From contig CM082594.2 of the NCBI GenBank assembly GCA_040954595.2, forward strand, positions 7,502,001-7,566,000: a stretch of DNA of 64,000 bases, in the 5' to 3' direction. The first letter of the stretch is position 1; the number at the start of each line of letters is the position of its first letter. A program made the translations under genes and the position numbers. The stretch comes from Balanoglossus misakiensis (Eukaryota > Hemichordata). Shown here one piece after another: positions 52,601 to 64,000 of the stretch. The notes below the pieces were generated by a model. That model ran no database searches. It was not told the origin of the DNA and saw only the letters and a program-made list of their open reading frames with translations.

Positions 52601-55600
52601 GTGGCTCTCGACTAGGGCATTCGTGATGCGCTCTTGCACTTCGACTGTCATGGGTGGGGACATCATCCAGGAAACGACATTCGATACATTTACAGTGACA
52701 TCAAAGTAACCAATCTGCTCGTAAACATGGGTCGCAGCTGGGTCATCTGTATACAGGTCAACGCCATCACCAAAATACCACACAAAGTGGACATCATTAC
52801 CTCTGGTCCATACCACACCAAAGTCAACTGTGTCTGTAGTCGCTAGAACCTCGGTAATGTTCATAAGTTCTACACCTTCAACTGGGTCCTGGATAATGAT
52901 GGAATTGGTATCAGAAACTTCTGGATAGTTTTTCACCACACACTGAACTTCGTAGGTGTTGAACGTGGTATAGTTGTGGTACGTCACACCAGAGTCATAG
53001 GCTACCTCCGACTCACCATCACCAAAGTGCCACTCAAATTCAAGCCCTTGCCCGGTGTGCCAGGTCACATCACAGAACATTCTGACAGGAATTTCACTGG
53101 TTCCGTACTCCGGCAAGTGCACGTTATTTGGTTTGACGGCCGTGACTTCAAAACTGTGGTCCAAGACGCTCGCTATGTTGTCCGAGTTGATTTCCACTGT
53201 GTAAGTGCCTGGTTCCGCGTAGTAGTGCTCATACAAGACATCAAAGCTCCAGTCTCCTGAGGCATCTCCGTCACCGTACGCCCACTTGTACACGACTTCA
53301 TTCCCAGTCAGGATAGTAGAGCTGAAGTTGAACCAGCATCCGGCAAGGACGAGATTCCAGTCATTTGTGGTGTTATCTCCGGGATAGAGGACAAATGATC
53401 CGTTTAAACCAGTAATCCTTTCCCTGGCCACAGTGTACAGAGTAATCTCTACTTCGCTGATATTGTTGTACACACGCACATGTGTTGAGTAGTTGCCAAT
53501 CACGTCAAAATGGTAAGACTGCTTGTCTGGAATCTTCACATTTGCATCATCCTGAAACTCTTCGATTTCAAGGTATGGCGCAGACTGGATGGTACTGCCA
53601 TCGGGGAAGGTCCAAACAAACCTAGCAAAAGTTCCTTGGGTGACTTCAACATGCATTTCATAGGGTTCATCGGTACATGCGTAGTATAGTCCCAGATCAC
53701 GTGTGAAATCCATGCCTTGGATACTCAAAACTCGGTACTGCGAGGCAACCCAGTAAGACACTGCCTGGACTGGGTTCCCCAAAGGATTATTGTACTCTAC
53801 GGACACTTCAAACATTTCAGAACTGCTGTAGCTGTGAGACATCCACGAAGACGTCTTTTTGGACATGACAGCTCTGATGTAGAACTCCGCATTCAAATAC
53901 TGCACCTGGTTGTGGATAGGATTCAGCCTATCACGGACGTAGATGTGACTTTGGTTGATAAAGAACACTGATTGGCTGGCTGTGGAGTTGGCCACCTGGG
54001 CAATCTCTCCAATCGGTGGATATGCAGCCTTAGGGTAGTACCAGGGAAGGATCTCATCGTAGGGTATATAGCCAATCAAATCGTGAGGCCTGACTTTGAG
54101 TCTGCTACTTACATCCAGTGTGAATAAGTTGTAACCAGGGTCGAGGTAGACAATGGTTTCCCCGGCAACTTTGTAACCCAGCAACATTTCAGCAAGCACC
54201 TCGGGATCTGTACATTCCCCGTAATCGTAATCATACATTGATGCGTACGGCACGGAAACATTGCACCAGGTTCCATTGATGTGATCGACGCCTAAAGCCA
54301 GCGCTGTTACATTGTCACATTCTATCAGCTTGTACGTGTCGTTCAGCTTCTTGCGATAGTGAAATGTTGTGATTGACGCGCATGTGGTGTTACGTACACA
54401 AAAAGTGGTTCCATTGCTGCAAGCCATTTCACTGACGGGTGGACAGGGTAGGTATTTGGACATACAGGAACGGTTGAAAGCACAATATTTCTCTTCTTCT
54501 CCGCATATAGGTCTGTAGATCTGTCAGCCAGAGAGCAGGGGAAATGAACTTGAAATTCGAAATCATTTCTTTGTATATTAGCTAAACTAACTTACCACCA
54601 AAATTAATTTGCCAGGCATATTGAAGCGCTAGAGACCAACCTGTAGCTTGACTTGTCCCTCCTTGACAGCATACACCTCCCAAGCCTCAACTTTTCCGAA
54701 CTGCTTGAACTCGTAGGCAGGTAGGATAAAAACTCCTACGTGACCCATAGGTTCAGGCAGCAATGGCTGCAGTGGTTTGGAGAGTCTTCTAGGAACAGTT
54801 GGACCAACACTAACTCTTTGGGCATCTAGGGTGAAGAAAATACAACACATTCTCCTAGGTATACTGCTTAAAAACGTTTCTGTTTACTGAGGGGAACACA
54901 ATGACATTTATCTCTTTGGAAGAAACTTGAAGTGTGGATACATACAAGACTCGTATTACTGTACTAGTAAACTCACCTGCAATCTTGAATTCACTTGTAG
55001 GACTGTCGTCGTTGAAATTCCATGTAATCTGCATGGCAGTTCCTTGTCCAGCCCAGCTGACACACTCAAAAACATGATCAACTTCAATGAACGGGTTGCA
55101 TCTTGTACCAACATCTGTAAGTGTGGATTATGAGTGGATAGTGGTAAACTAGCTTTCTATATACACAATCTTAAGACAAGGTTAAAATGGTCTTAGTCAT
55201 TCGAACAGTTCAAATATCACACTGCAATATCCAATATGAATAGACATGCCACTAGCACTGCAAGAATTTCACTTTGACTTGATCTTTAGATGTACTTCTT
55301 ACTAATGCAAAAGCCCCAAAACTTTTCAAACCTGATATAGGCATTTCAACGTAGACTTCTCTCCTGGCTTCGATGGGACCCGATGCATTATTTCTCGCAG
55401 TGGCGATCACTAGAAACATCCCAGTCTCCATGAAGATGTGAGGTTCTGGCGAGTCATATTCATCACCTATGAGAGTACCATCACCGAAATTGAATCTAAA
55501 CACTGTTCCTTCTGACCCTGCCTCCAGACTTATTTCCAAAGTTGTTTCCTTGTAAACTTCAATAAAACCTAGAAAAGTCATAATGACATTTATAATGATA

Positions 55601-56668
55601 TTTGGGAAAAATCTGCAGTAGGAATGAGAATGCAATAGAGCAAAAAGAATTGTCCCTGAAACCATGCAGACACCGTATATCGACTGATCCACACAACTGA
55701 ATAGAGTTGAGGCTCAAGATCATGGTATGAAATTACCTGGATCCTCTATCTGGAAGTTCTTCACAGATGTTGAAGTACTGTAGACAGTAGAAAAGGAATT
55801 GGTACCGCAAACATGAGTTGGCGAGCCAACACACAGATTGTCACACTGTGTCTCATCACTGTCGCCATATGAACCACCATCTAAGCTACAGAGACACAAG
55901 TAGCCTTTGAGCAGAGCTGCATATTGGTAGTCTTTCTTCTTACACAGGCCAAGACACTGCATTGGAGTGAGTTGGTTGATATCATAGCTACCGCCCGATA
56001 CTCTCCCCTCCCTCAGATCAGGATTATCTTCGTAGCAACCATGATACGAGTCCTCTGAAAATATGAAGGAGCACTGATTTATAAAATTTGCTTCATTTTT
56101 CGTACTCCTGATAACTTTTGCTCTGTTCGCATTTTGGCTACTTTTTTAATATTTTGTTTTGTGAATTTTCGCTTTTTCTCCCAGAAAACGGCTGTTTAAG
56201 ACTGTTGCTGAGCAACCTAGCTTTAACAATAACAGAAACTTGAGTAAGTTTATTTGATCACCATTCGTAATCTGTAGTGTACACGGTCACATGTCACTTT
56301 CAGAGCTCCGCGTGCGCGTCTGTAATGTGTTCATTTTCTGTCCATTTCATGTTCTCCCACAACTAATTTTAAACAACTAATTCTTTTCAGTTGACTCAAC
56401 ATTTCCTCTGGTAAAAGCCATAGACAGTCCGTATACAATACCGATAATTTGTTGAAAACCCGCTTGTTAGTTTGCTTAAAGCGTCGACCGCGCTGCACTA
56501 CAATAATCTGCAAGTCAGCATTTCCCGCCCGTGAGTGCACATTTTGCACACACTTTCTTCGCTGTTATATTCACTTGAAGCGAACTTACCTAACTCAACG
56601 GCTTTGTATAACTGAAAGAAAAGCACAGGAAGAAGAAACACACAATGTTTCCAGTCAAAAACTCGCAT
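37656..56668 (-). CDS. Giant polycystin-1-like receptor-channel (WSC, PKD, REJ, GPS, PLAT, 11 TM)
   Basis: Twenty-six exons: 56668-56590, 56054-55737, 55568-55332, 55114-54977, 54825-54641, 54520-52207, 51904-51761, 51586-51455, 51305-48119, 47836-47673, 47381-47163, 46859-46633, 46349-46113, 45969-45850, 45573-45465, 45223-45050, 44792-44698, 44464-44225, 44019-43926, 43791-43265, 43144-42914, 42827-42624, 42442-42264, 41991-39711, 39592-39448, 39103-37656. They close in frame at 4,475 residues (human PKD1 4,303). Order: signal peptide; WSC domain (27-133); a dozen or more PKD folds (WNYGDG, WHFGDG); REJ region from about 2245; GPS near 2960-2995 ending HCHCNHLS, predicted to cleave before Ser; TM1; PLAT (about 3100-3200); TM2-TM3; a His/Arg/Ser-rich loop; TM4-TM6; an extracellular TOP-like domain; and a TRP-like C-terminal half (RLRQLRV, LLLSVCKASVKQVL, pore-like LLFYPLGG). 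It is probably a ciliary or cell-surface mechanosensory/adhesion protein partnering a polycystin-2. Unlike human PKD1, no leucine-rich repeats or C-type lectin domain were seen. The last C-terminal residues lack a clear coiled coil. Confidence 0.93.
40350..41000 (-). other. His/Arg/Ser-rich cytosolic loop of the polycystin
   Basis: Within the 41991-39711 exon, roughly residues 3515-3730 are almost only His, Arg and Ser (SRHRHD, HRSSSRHRRS, a run of nine His, then RHHHHRHHRR). The stretch lies between TM3 and TM4, on the cytosolic side of the family topology, and is flanked by a Lys/Glu-rich segment. In DNA it is a GTG/GAT-rich imperfect triplet array. The composition resembles SR splicing-factor tails and metal-binding poly-His tracts. 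No human polycystin I know of has such an insert. Confidence 0.85.
46905..47092. mobile_element. Foldback/MITE-like element in a polycystin intron
   Basis: Two arms of about 58 bases (46918-46975 and 46989-47046) are almost perfect inverse complements, starting TGAATTAAA and containing ATGTAGCACTCTGTGATC. A short loop of about 13 bases separates them, so the RNA or single strand would form one long hairpin. The 13-bp sequence TGTTTACGTATAT occurs at both ends (46905-46917 and 47080-47092), which may be a target-site duplication or terminal direct repeat. It has no coding capacity and lies between exons 11 and 12 of the polycystin, reading into the neighbouring open frame. It is probably a nonautonomous transposon or a recent inverted duplication. 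Confidence 0.75.
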
Positions 56669-57210
56669 TTTAGACGTTTTTGCGCCTAGCTGTTCATCTA
56701 TCCATCTTCACGCCTCATTTGCAATTTCGTCGACTGCTACAAAAGGTCAGAGGTCAATCATACATACCACTACATAGCCCATCGCTTGGTGGCGTTCAAT
56801 CTTGTGTATGACAAACTTCCTTTCTCAGTGGTTTTAGAGAGTTTGAGTACAATTATACAATTATAAACTGAAAGCCACATTCAATCATGAAACAATGATC
56901 AGATTTACATGCATACCGTGAATGTGTTGCTATGTGCAAATGAGAGAAAATAGTTGGAACTCTACCATGCAATGCATATTGGGAAATTTGAAACTTACAA
57001 CTTCATGTACAACGTCATCACAACATTATTTGCTGAGAAATTAAAATACAAGAATCATATTTCTGTTTAAATATGCACCATGCAAGTTTTATTCATAAAG
57101 GGCTCATTTCAAAACTTACACATGTATAAAACAAAACACTCAGTACAAAGTGAACACTGCAGCATCGTTATAATCACAGATCCTGAGAACTATGCTATTT
57201 TACTGATTTG
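56669..57210. other. Promoter side of the polycystin and 3' end of the second FASTK-family gene
   Basis: Both neighbours run leftwards, so this 542-base gap holds the polycystin promoter and 5' untranslated sequence and, upstream of it, the 3' untranslated end of the second FASTK-family gene with AATAAA (minus) at 57088-57093. The gap is short for a tandem pair. No coding sequence was recognised. Confidence 0.5.
57088..57093 (-). terminator. Poly(A) signal of the second FASTK-family gene
   Basis: TTTATT on the plus strand reads AATAAA on the minus strand, 118 bases past the stop at 57211. It is well placed for a short 3' untranslated region. Confidence 0.5.
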
Positions 57211-59752
57211 CTACACAGTCCTGGCAAGACCGAGCTTTTTACTGATATATTCCAACTTCTTCTCTGCAGTCTTCAGCACAGCCCACTCTCTGACTGGAAT
57301 CTGAAACAATAAACAAGGCAAACACTTGGTTGGAAATGTGTAAGTACAATATCTGTCAAGTATGAGATGACCCAGTGGATTTGTTCTTCTATGTCAAGTA
57401 AGCTGTGTCACTGATTAAACTTTCTTCACAAGCATCTTTCATCCTCCTCTCTAACAATCAGCTACTGACTTCAATGGAAACTCTCCTTTCATGTGTACCT
57501 ACCCATACAACCTTGTACCCCAGTCTCCTCAGCTGTGTCTCCTTGGCAACACTGTTTCCAAGCAACCACATCACTCCTTCATCTTCAAGCAAGTTGTTGA
57601 CATAGAAGGAATCTGGTGCCAACAGTACAGCATACCTGAAAATAGGGTTACATTTAATGATGAAGAGTGACTGCAATTCTCAAATATCCCCACACATTGT
57701 CCTTACTCAAAGCCTTGCTAGGAATATCAATATATAGACATTACCTCTTGTCTGATGTACAATCACTGGTGGTGTCACTTGGTGAAGGCTTTTTCATTAC
57801 TCTGCAATCTTGAAATAAATAACAATATATATTGTTTGTGAATGAAGGTTAATGGATATGGGGAAACACTATAAGGAAATCAACACTGAGCTTTTGATCA
57901 CAGATTTCTGAGTATGCACTTACCTATTACAAAATCAGGATATATATTAACGTCTAATTCAACATCATGGCCATCATCAACCAATGATTCAATGGTCTTC
58001 TTGATGGAAATTTGCAGAACCTTCCTTGCGTCAATCTTGCTGGTAATCACTCCTTTATTTCTAACCTGCAGTAGTTTTGTTGATCTCTCCAGAGAAAGCT
58101 GTGATTTTGTGTCTTCGTCGCAACAGATCTCAACTGCCCTGAAGATGCTCTGTATTTTCCTTTTTTTCTTCTTCAGAAGTTTCTTGTCTTAAGAAAATGA
58201 AAGACACAAAAATGCAGTTATTCTCCATCAGCAAAATGATTACTTATGGAGAATAATGAACATTACTTTTGCCAACAATAACAAAACAGTTTGCACGTCC
58301 TTATAAAAATCATTTCGCTGACTAACCCTTTGTTTTAAAGAGGACCTCTTCACATTTTTGGCTGAACACAAACTTCAGCAACTCTACGGGAAATCTCCCC
58401 ATCAGGGTGGCAGTGTGGACGATATCTACAATGTATCCACATCTCTTTGCATTGTTTGCTGTTGGAAGAAGCTGCCATGCTCTTTCCTCAATGCACTCAC
58501 AGAAGTCCTTCAGAGGTGGCGGATGAAAGTTCAGTTCACCATATGGTAACAGCAAGCCAGAACAGGTCAAGAGACTGTCGACGTTGTCTGTCAGTTCTGT
58601 TGGGTTTTCGTGCCTCAAAGTAACCACTCGATTTGCAACTTTCTCCAGCAGGGGTCTGTTCAAGAACTTCAGAGACGAATAAGCTTTGAACGCCCTGGCT
58701 ATTTCCATGTAAGACCAGTCATCAATATTGTTGTCTATTATTTGAACACTGCGTTGTAATAGATCTGGATTATAGAAATCTAGCTCTCCACATGCGCTTA
58801 GAGTTTGGGCCCAAGAATCTGGATGGACGTCAGAACTCCTGACTGCAAGCTGACTAGCGACATCTAGAACATGCTCGGGGTTACGGCCAATCCCAGCAAA
58901 GCTGTTGAAAACGAAAGCTATTCTCGCCAAGTTCGATTCTTTCGTGGCGTACAACGCAGCAGCGATCCGGTCCTCAAATTTTGCCATCATTCTCTCGGGA
59001 AGCACGGTGCTCAGGGAGACCATTAGGGAGGTGAGCACATTTGCTGAAATGGCCTCTCCCACAAAGTCTCTGCTTAACAACGCAATGGCCTGCAGCATTG
59101 CAGTAACCTGGTCGGTTTTCCACAGGGCGTTGAGGGCCCGGGCGAGAGCAGCCAGTTCGTTGACGGTCATATCATTCATTCGATTTTCGGCCTGGTGCAG
59201 CAGAGTTTGCATCACGGCTGAGTTCTTGGGCACCCCGGTCTTTCCCAGTTGCAGCAGACATGCAATCAATTGCCTGTCCTCCAGAAACTTGGCTTTCCGC
59301 ATGACGACATCAAAAAGTGGTGTGAAATCCTTCAAGGCAAGATCTGTTTCTGCAGAATCAGACAGCTGCCGAAACAGTTGGACGGTTTCAATTATCTGAT
59401 GTCCATCGAGATTTCCACCATGGGCGTCCACAAGACTCATCAGCTGTTTCAGGCTGTCTACATTCTGTACCAAGTCTACAGATTTCTCATCACCAGGTGG
59501 TTTTTCATCTACATTCATATCACTGTACCTCAGGCTCACAGTACTAAAACATTGTGAACTGCCATGAGATAGCCTGGCAGCAGGCACAAGCGATCTTGTG
59601 ATACATTTCAGTCCAAAGGGGTATGAACTTATTGGAGCTTTCCACACACATCTTTGAGCTGACCAGCGACAGGTAGAGCTGGTTATTATCTTGTTATGAC
59701 AACGGAGTGTTTCAAATACCACACTTGGTCTTTTCAAAATGTTCAAAGCCAT
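57211..59752 (-). CDS. Second FASTK domain-containing mitochondrial protein (FASTKD3/TBRG4-like)
   Basis: Six exons (59752-58327, 58187-57924, 57808-57745, 57635-57503, 57300-57211 plus a 5' untranslated acceptor at 59781; five are coding) give 658 residues, near FASTKD3 (662) and TBRG4 (631). The N-terminus MALNILKRPSVVFETLR, followed by basic residues without acids, fits a mitochondrial presequence. The middle has alpha-helical repeats (ELAALARALNALWKTDQ, EIARAFKAYSSLKFLNRPLLEKVANRV). The C-terminal RAP domain reads YAVLLAPDSFYVNN, WLLGNSVAKETQLRRLGYKVVWIPVREW. The ATG at 59752 is the first one after the acceptor; an apparent N-terminal extension would need a non-ATG start. The family regulates stability and processing of mitochondrial transcripts. 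It is clearly divergent from the 32231 gene, so this is an old paralogue and not a recent tandem copy. Confidence 0.9.
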
Positions 59753-60805
59753 TTCATCAGTTTTTTTCAGTTCAAAACCATCTGCCAATAAAGAATGACA
59801 AAACAGAATTTAAAAGAAAAGTGTCATTTTATCATCATGGTTTCTCTTTTATAATAAATGTATTGCATGAATGAATGGATGAATGAATGAATGAATGAAT
59901 GAATGAATGAATGAACGAACGAACGAATGAACTTGCACTTATCAACCTGAGAATGCATGACATCATGTATATACTGTAATTAACACTTTTTAAGAACACA
60001 TTGATGGACAGAAAGCCCAATTATGTTGTCACGTGACTGAAGGAAGCCACCATGCACATAAATGACATTTCTCATTCTGAAATAAACACGATCGATCGCA
60101 CTGAAAACGGAAACAAGTCTTCCTCCTTAGTCTAAACACGGTCTGAAGTTTAACACAATTAATGACAGGTGATCAACTATTTACCATTTGCATTTGTTTA
60201 CAAACATCCCACGCGACGTGCACTATAAAAGCAATTCACACCTATGTCAGCTGCAGCATAAGACAGCTGGCATGCCCTCTGACGTATTATTGACAGTCGT
60301 AAAACGTGTGATTTGCGACAATTTTATATATCTGACAAAACCTGCATATCACGGCAATGTAAACACATAAAACTGTGAAATAAGACCGAAAGCTACAACA
60401 GAATAATTTTAAACCTGTATTTTGATTTTTTTTCAGTAAAATATACTTTTTCATTGTTTACGACAAACTAACCTCTTTCGCCACTGGGAGAGCAGAATAA
60501 TTACACAACGCGTTTTTGATCTTCATTGATTGGGATTTTGTGAATAAAATAACTCTTAACTTCTATATAATTACGATAACCTCAGAAAAAAATATATGTC
60601 TGACAAACAAGGTGAATTTACTATTTTACAAATACGTTGAGTATTGCAATGGTGAACGAGGTAACGCTGTGGCACCTAAGCTATTCCTACACGCGTTGTG
60701 GTAAGGTGCTTCCGTATCGAATTTTCGCTCGAGATAGTCCGTAATTTCGTCAACTTTTGATGAAAAGCGAGCTTCAGCTTAAAGCCAGACTCTTCAGCAA
60801 GCAAA
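59753..60805. other. Head-to-head interval between the second FASTK-family gene and RHEB
   Basis: This 1.05-kb interval should carry both promoters. It contains the GAAT microsatellite at 59867-59930 and AT-rich sequence with no coding signal. The RHEB ATG at 60806 follows about 60 bases of moderate-GC leader (TCTTCAGCAAGCAAA), so its transcription start is probably within 150 bases upstream. Confidence 0.5.
59867..59930. repeat. (GAAT)n microsatellite with GAAC variants
   Basis: About 64 bases of GAAT units with one GGAT variant near the start and three GAAC units near the end, followed by GAATGAACTTGC. The same unit types and the same 12-base end occur in the array at 2715-2823. Confidence 0.9.
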
Positions 60806-63800
60806 ATGCCTCCAAAACAGCGCAAGATCGCCATCATGGGTTTCAGATCCGTAGGTAAGCCGTGGTCCAGTTCTTCTGGAAAACTGCTCGTTCTGCTTTG
60901 CGGACGCAGTTGTTTTCTTCGGGCTAAACAAATGACGTACAGGCGCCCTGTTTACTGCATCGCCATACGATTCAAATTATGTTGGAGCCCGGCACGGGTC
61001 AAACCGCAGCTGACACTGTCTCAAAATTCTCGCCTAGTAGCACGAGAACTACGTAAAAACTGAATAATCCACAGATCTCGTCTGTTGTGATCTTTCCCAT
61101 TCAGATCATTATCAATGAAATGTACATGTAGGTGTTCATATCCAGGGCTTTTATCAGATCCCTATGCCAGTTTCATAATACGATTTGTCTGTTGTAAGTA
61201 CCGTAAGAAAGGTTTACCCATATTACTGCCGACACCGCGAATATAACACACCGAAAGAGCGATGACCCCAAAATGCATCTGTATCATTCATTGTGTGTGC
61301 CCATCCTTTGTTTTGATGTATGCATACACAACCATCAAAACAAAGGGCCCCATTTTACATGTGTACATCCAAAAAATGTTGTATTTTTATTCAACCAACA
61401 GGAAAATCCTCGCTTACCATACAGTTTGTGGAGGGACAGTTTGTTGATGCTTACGACCCAACAATAGAAAACAGTAAGTATGGCTTTATACATCTAGCTA
61501 CTGACATCACAATAACAAAAATGACCTTCGAGGTTGTCAAAGATGATGGTACTTTGTCAGATGGGGCGTTGACACGGTCACCGAGCTGTTAACCTTCTGT
61601 TTACATACACTGCGTGATGAAGGTAACAGATACAAGCAAAGTTCAACCCAGGTTCAATGAACGGACACTCAGTCGTGACCTTGAGTAGTCGTGTACCATC
61701 GCATGGTGACCATGCACAGACCCTTCCAAGAAATCATGACATTCTTCGTGGTAAAAGAACAATACCTGTGTAAAAAAATTCCATTGTTCTTTTTCAAGTG
61801 GTATATAACTATAAATTCCTTCTTGCATTTTACCAATGGTAAGTGTACAGAATGTACTTTCAGGTATCCAAGGACAAATTGGCATGAAAGCAACAATGCA
61901 ATCTTTTTATGTCTGACTGACACCCGCTTTCTCTCTTTTCTTCCACAGCATTTACAAAAACATTTAAGGTCAGAGGTCAAGAATTCCAGCTACAGTTAGT
62001 GGATACGGCCGGGCAAGATGAATACTCAATATTTCCACAATCTTACACAGTTGATATTCACGGTTATGTTCTAGTTTACTCAGTCACGTCAGAAAAAAGG
62101 TAAGTGCTTTGGAAGTGATGATTACGTCATAGTAATTTGTGCCCACAACATACATGTTTACATACAAATAATGTACCAGTATCATAAATATCATTTACTA
62201 ACTTTTTGTGTGTTTGTTGTTGTTTGTTACAGTTTTGAAGTAGTAAAAATTATTCATGAAAAATTATTAGACATGATTGGAAAAGTTCAGTAAGTATTCT
62301 GCTTTTGGTTTTTCGTACTGTAAAATACTAACTCTGTGAATGATCAACATTATCCAAAGCTGACCAGCAAGTTTGTATTCTGCACAAGTAATACATACAA
62401 TCGAAAGTTTCTGCTGTTCAATGGTGATGGAGGATGTCTTGTGTGAAAATTGGCCATCACACAGAGGGTGGGGCAGCTGAGATTTCTATACTTTCTCAGG
62501 AAGTTGTAAAGTGTTCAGGAATATAAATAATCGTGATGACAATCCTAATTATCCAGAGACTCGCATGATGTTATCACAGTCATGAGTGTTAGATAAAAAT
62601 AGCAGTGTTGTGAGACTACAGCGTATTTATTTCAAACTGAATACAATCTCAGGATATGGACTTGAGACTTTTAATTTCATATCAAAAGTGTTTACTATTA
62701 TGTCATAACTTATTTATAGTTAGGCCTGATTTCTGTCATTGTAATAACAAGACCCATTTCCTCTTTGATTTATTGTATAAAGTTATTCCCATTTCTGCGT
62801 TCAGAAATGGTCTGTTCATATAAATGCACAATTAGTAGGGAAATTGGAGCGGGCTTCAAGCTTCGAGCTTGGAGAACACTACAGAAAATAAACAGAAGAG
62901 TTTGTGAAGTGAAATACATGTACATTGGTAATGGCGTTGCGTGGGTGTTGCCTTGACTAAGGGTGTTTTCTGGTTATGTGACTGTCTGCAATGTTAAGAG
63001 GAAGTTTGTATTACTGTCTGAAATGCGGGATTTCCCACAGAGCTGGCAATGTACTTATCTCAGCACACAGAGCTGATCAGAACTCGGTTTCCAACTGTGT
63101 CAGTTCGAACCCAAGGCCAACCTGGGTTTTATGGAAAAAACCTAACACCTCATTGTCACATCACATTACAGTATACAAATTCATCAACAATAGCAGCAGA
63201 TATGAAAGAATGCTTGGTCTTCACTGATAAGACACTCACATCGTGGGCAATGAATTAATTTTCAGGCATCTTGCTGCAAGATGATTCCCTACTAGAATCT
63301 ACTTATTGTACCATACTTTCCTGATATTTTTTCATAAAACTATAGTATTTGCCCTTTTTTCTTTGCAGAGTTCCAATTGTTCTTGTAGGTAACAAGACAG
63401 ATCTTCACATGGAAAGGTACAGTATGAACTTTCAGCATTCATACCAAACATAGATTGCCATAGTCATTTACAGAGGAAGACAGACAGACAGAAGGAAAGG
63501 GGTGAGACAGAACAACAGACATAGGGAATGAGATTGAGTGAGAGGAGGGAGAAAGAATTCATTGAATAATATGTGACTGTCTCTCCTACAGAGTGATTAG
63601 TACAGATGTTGGCAGAAGTCTTGCAGAATCATGGAAAGCTGCTTTTGTAGAATCTTCAGCCAAGGAAAATGAGGTGAGTGTGCTGAACAGACAGAAGTAT
63701 TGGATAAGAACATCATGTGAAACGGGGCAAGCTTTAATTATGGTTTATACCTGATGGTATCATAAGTTGATCTATAGACAGGTGAATCAGGTTTAGGAAA

Positions 63801-64000
63801 ATGTTCTTCACATTTTTTGAAAAGATAATTTTCTCTGTGAAAATGCCAGAAAGCATGATTGAAAACGTATTTCAGCGCCCTCTATAGGCTTATATGACTT
63901 GCCTTCTTTTTTATTTTCACAGAGTGTCATGGATGTTTTTAGAGCTATTCTTGCAGCGACAGAAAAACAAGATGGAAATCCGGATCAAGGCAAAGGAGAC
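60806..64000 (+). CDS. RHEB: RHEB small GTPase, 3' end beyond the window
   Basis: Seven exons are in the window (60806-60854, 61402-61473, 61949-62099, 62233-62289, 63369-63416, 63592-63673, 63923-64000), coding 179 residues without a stop. The P-loop is GFRSVGKSS with the Rheb-specific Arg-Ser in place of the Ras Gly12 region. Switch I is YDPTIENTFTK, switch II is [12 protein letters not shown], the guanine-specificity motif is NKTD (vertebrates NKKD) and the base-binding motif is ESSAKEN. Rheb-GTP activates mTORC1 on lysosomes and is switched off by TSC2. Human RHEB has 184 residues ending in a farnesylated CaaX box, so only about five to ten residues are missing beyond the window. Splice phases are consistent throughout. 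Confidence 0.96.

Noticed and set aside
59753-59788. Twelve-residue N-terminal extension of the second FASTK-family protein
   Set aside because: It would begin at TTG and overlap the acceptor at 59782; the ATG at 59752 gives a better mitochondrial presequence.
63479-63495. GACA-rich run in the RHEB intron
   Set aside because: It is three to four units only, too short to call a meaningful microsatellite.

Overview
The window is from an animal nuclear genome. It carries eleven intron-rich protein genes with GT..AG splice sites, about one per 6 kb. It has AATAAA poly(A) signals, YY1-like AAAATGGCG sites near gene starts, tetranucleotide microsatellites and one foldback element. Gene content (SR-cyclophilin, translin, RNF32, KLHL18, lifeguard/TMBIM, two FASTK-family genes, a giant polycystin-1-like receptor, RHEB) fits a bilaterian. 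The WSC/PKD/REJ polycystin and compact introns suggest a marine invertebrate, possibly a non-vertebrate deuterostome; I cannot fix the phylum. Every exon model below was built by hand from splice sites and codon phase. All ten complete models close in frame.

Layout. 1-2153: no convincing gene. 2154-4692 (-): single-pass C-type lectin receptor with a Thr-rich stalk. 6581-8057 (+): proline-rich single-pass membrane protein with three 26-residue repeats. 9566-18422 (+): NKTR/PPIG-type nuclear SR cyclophilin. 19018-20719 (-): translin. 21118-23391 (+): RNF32. 23687-26987 (+): KLHL18. 28349-30727 (-): lifeguard/TMBIM protein. 32231-35918 (+): FASTK-family mitochondrial RNA protein. 37656-56668 (-): 26-exon polycystin-1-like protein of about 4,475 residues. 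57211-59752 (-): second FASTK-family gene. 60806-64000 (+): RHEB, cut by the window end just before its C-terminal CaaX region.

The genes do not form one pathway; this is a normal animal neighbourhood. Themes do recur: two FASTK-family genes flank the polycystin, and several pairs are head-to-head (translin/RNF32, lifeguard/FASTK, FASTK/RHEB). From memory, several human counterparts are linked (PPIG next to FASTKD1 on 2q31; RNF32 and RHEB on 7q36; NKTR and KLHL18 on 3p), which suggests preserved ancestral linkage. The most unusual items are a long His/Arg/Ser-rich segment in a cytosolic loop of the polycystin, a QPD-type lectin domain lacking a normal WND motif, and a near-perfect foldback element flanked by a 13-bp direct repeat inside a polycystin intron. 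I saw no prokaryotic-type system, CRISPR array, tRNA or rRNA.
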